DNA of 64,000 nt from Parasphingorhabdus litoris DSM 22379 (lineage in GTDB: Bacteria > Pseudomonadota > Alphaproteobacteria > Sphingomonadales > Sphingomonadaceae), in assembly GCF_020906275.1 (NCBI RefSeq), contig NZ_CP086727.1, forward strand, positions 3,465,001 to 3,529,000. The letters run 5' to 3'. Below are positions 63,164 to 64,000 of this stretch, in pieces. The notes under the pieces are model-generated. The model saw only the letters and a program-made list of their open reading frames with translations, ran no database searches and was not told the DNA's origin. Position numbers and translations under genes: made by a program. How positions within the stretch are numbered: the first letter of the stretch is position 1; each line of letters opens with the position of its first letter.

Positions 63164-63715
63164 CTATTGAAATTGCTTTCGGTTTTCGAGCCATTGTTCG
63201 CGCGATTGGCCCCAGTCGTCAACCCGCGCATCGTGATAGGGAGGCGGCAGTTTCGTCGGCCCGCGATTGGTTGAGCCCAGTCGTTCGGCTAATTTGATCG
63301 AAGCGAGATTTTCCGGGTCTATCGTATGACAAACGTCTGTCCATCCCAGCGTATCAACGACATAGTTCATGCTCGCCACCGCCGCTTCCAGCGCATAGCC
63401 TTTGCCGGCAAAGTCGGGGGCTAAGGCCCAACCCACTTCGGTGCCAGGCCAGCCCTCGGGATTCCAAGGGCCGATCCGGCCGATCCACTGATTACTGTCT
63501 TTCAGGATGAGCGAGAACATCGCATAGCCGCGCACATGCCATGCACCAACCATACCGCACAGGTCACGCCAGCTTTCCGACCGGCTTTTCACGCCGCCAA
63601 TAAAGGTCATGGTTTCTGCATCGGCCTGAAAAGCCGACCAGCCTTCAAAGTCGTCGGCATTGGGCGGGCGCAGTATCAAGCGCTCGGTTTCAATCCTGAT
63701 ATCATCGATGTTCAT
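63164..63715 (-). CDS. GNAT acetyltransferase (RimJ/RimL-like)
   Basis: The 183-residue GNAT begins IRIETERLILRPPNADDFEGW, the RimJ/RimL-type pattern. It continues with EVGWALAPDFAGKGYALEAAVASMNYV and HTIDPENLASIKLAERLGS. It may acetylate protein N-termini or small amines. It is divergent from the membrane-protein gene at 63804. Confidence 0.87.
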   Translation of the reverse strand: MNIDDIRIETERLILRPPNADDFEGWSAFQADAETMTFIGGVKSRSESWRDLCGMVGAWHVRGYAMFSLILKDSNQWIGRIGPWNPEGWPGTEVGWALAPDFAGKGYALEAAVASMNYVVDTLGWTDVCHTIDPENLASIKLAERLGSTNRGPTKLPPPYHDARVDDWGQSREQWLENRKQFQ

Positions 63716-63768
63716 CGCTATCCTCCCTGAACAGCGCTGTTATCATAGGTTTATCTGCATAGAAACAC

Positions 63769-63797
63769 TTGCAAAACAGGTGCACTATACCTATAAT
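63769..63797 (+). promoter_or_regulatory. Strong sigma-70-type promoter, likely leaderless transcript
   Basis: TTGCAA (63769-63774), a 17-base spacer and TATAAT (63792-63797) make a near-consensus promoter. The start A would fall at about 63804, exactly the ATG of the next gene, so the message is probably leaderless. Confidence 0.6.
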
Positions 63798-63803
63798 ACA
63801 GTT

Positions 63804-64000
63804 ATGGCTAATCTAATCTCAATACTCATCGGCGGCATCGCCCTCATATTGGCTTTTGTCGGACTTGTCCCGCTTCTCGGCTGGACCAACTGGCTGATTT
63901 TGCCCATTGCTGGCGTCGGTGCCCTTTTCGGACTTATCTCATCGCGCAGCAGCGGCATGTATTTCTGCCTGATCGTCATGTGCATTTGTGCTTTCCGCCT
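63804..64000 (+). CDS. Small membrane protein (partial)
   Basis: The frame opens at ATG 63804 and runs off the window after 65 codons. It encodes hydrophobic helices (MANLISILIGGIALILAFVG, then LVPLLGWTNWLILPIAGVGALFGLISS, then MYFCLIVMCICAF), so a polytopic membrane protein. No family is recognised. No ribosome site is present upstream, in keeping with leaderless initiation. Confidence 0.65.
   Translation, partial: MANLISILIGGIALILAFVGLVPLLGWTNWLILPIAGVGALFGLISSRSSGMYFCLIVMCICAFR

Noticed and set aside
1..64000. CRISPR arrays, intact insertion sequences, rRNA genes
   Set aside because: No regularly spaced repeats, no transposase and no rRNA-like sequence were seen on either strand.

Overview
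The window looks like chromosomal DNA from an alphaproteobacterium of the Sphingomonadales, probably a marine member of the Sphingomonadaceae (Parasphingorhabdus/Sphingorhabdus-like). That is an inference from protein style and gene neighbourhoods (gltD/gltB, bactofilin with an overlapping M23 peptidase, rpmH-rnpA-yidD-yidC-engB, timA-mltA-smr, secB, murJ-trpS). No 16S gene is present to settle the genus. Gene density is high, and most genes are housekeeping or envelope genes.

Layout. 1-4160: a small accessory catabolic cluster on the minus strand (saccharopine-dehydrogenase-like reductase, SDR, SnoaL/NTF2-like protein, cupin), facing a divergent AraC-type regulator. 4432-7079: a decayed integrative element beside tRNA-Leu(CAG). 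It holds a P4-type integrase broken by two frameshifts, a gene-free stretch rich in inverted repeats that contains a possible C4-type antisense RNA fold, and a 23-codon ORF behind it. 7312-27534: a complex-I NDUFA9-like epimerase, uppP, the glutamate synthase genes in the unusual order gltD-X-gltB, several small enzymes, ubiG, lysC, a nitronate monooxygenase, two bacterial PH-domain membrane proteins and a DUF885 peptidase. 27606-31966: coq7, dsbB, ctpA, bactofilin and an LmdC-like M23 peptidase. 32221-38162: proA, nadD, rsfS, rlmH, an EnvC-like activator and comM. 39754-43050: the rpmH-rnpA-yidD-yidC-engB cluster. 43153-51177: dapE, smr, mltA, timA, secB, murJ, trpS. 51214-56280: an Lrp regulator divergent from a secreted S9 peptidase, an AbgT transporter and a GNAT. 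56469-61590: a class II aldolase, murA, and an accessory cytochrome P450 cluster (NTF2-like, ABM monooxygenase, P450, SDR). 61826-64000: a lipoprotein, DUF1330, GNAT and the start of a membrane protein with a likely leaderless promoter.

How the genes work together. Many genes serve the cell envelope: peptidoglycan precursors (murA, dapE, lysC), lipid carrier recycling and flipping (uppP, murJ), wall hydrolases (mltA, M23, EnvC-like), curvature or morphology (bactofilin) and protein export (secB, yidC, yidD). Nitrogen assimilation (gltBD, proA) and ubiquinone synthesis (ubiG, coq7) are also represented. The two regions least explained by known housekeeping functions are the remnant island with structured RNA (4930-5603) and the small-molecule oxidation clusters at 1-3045 and 58762-61590.
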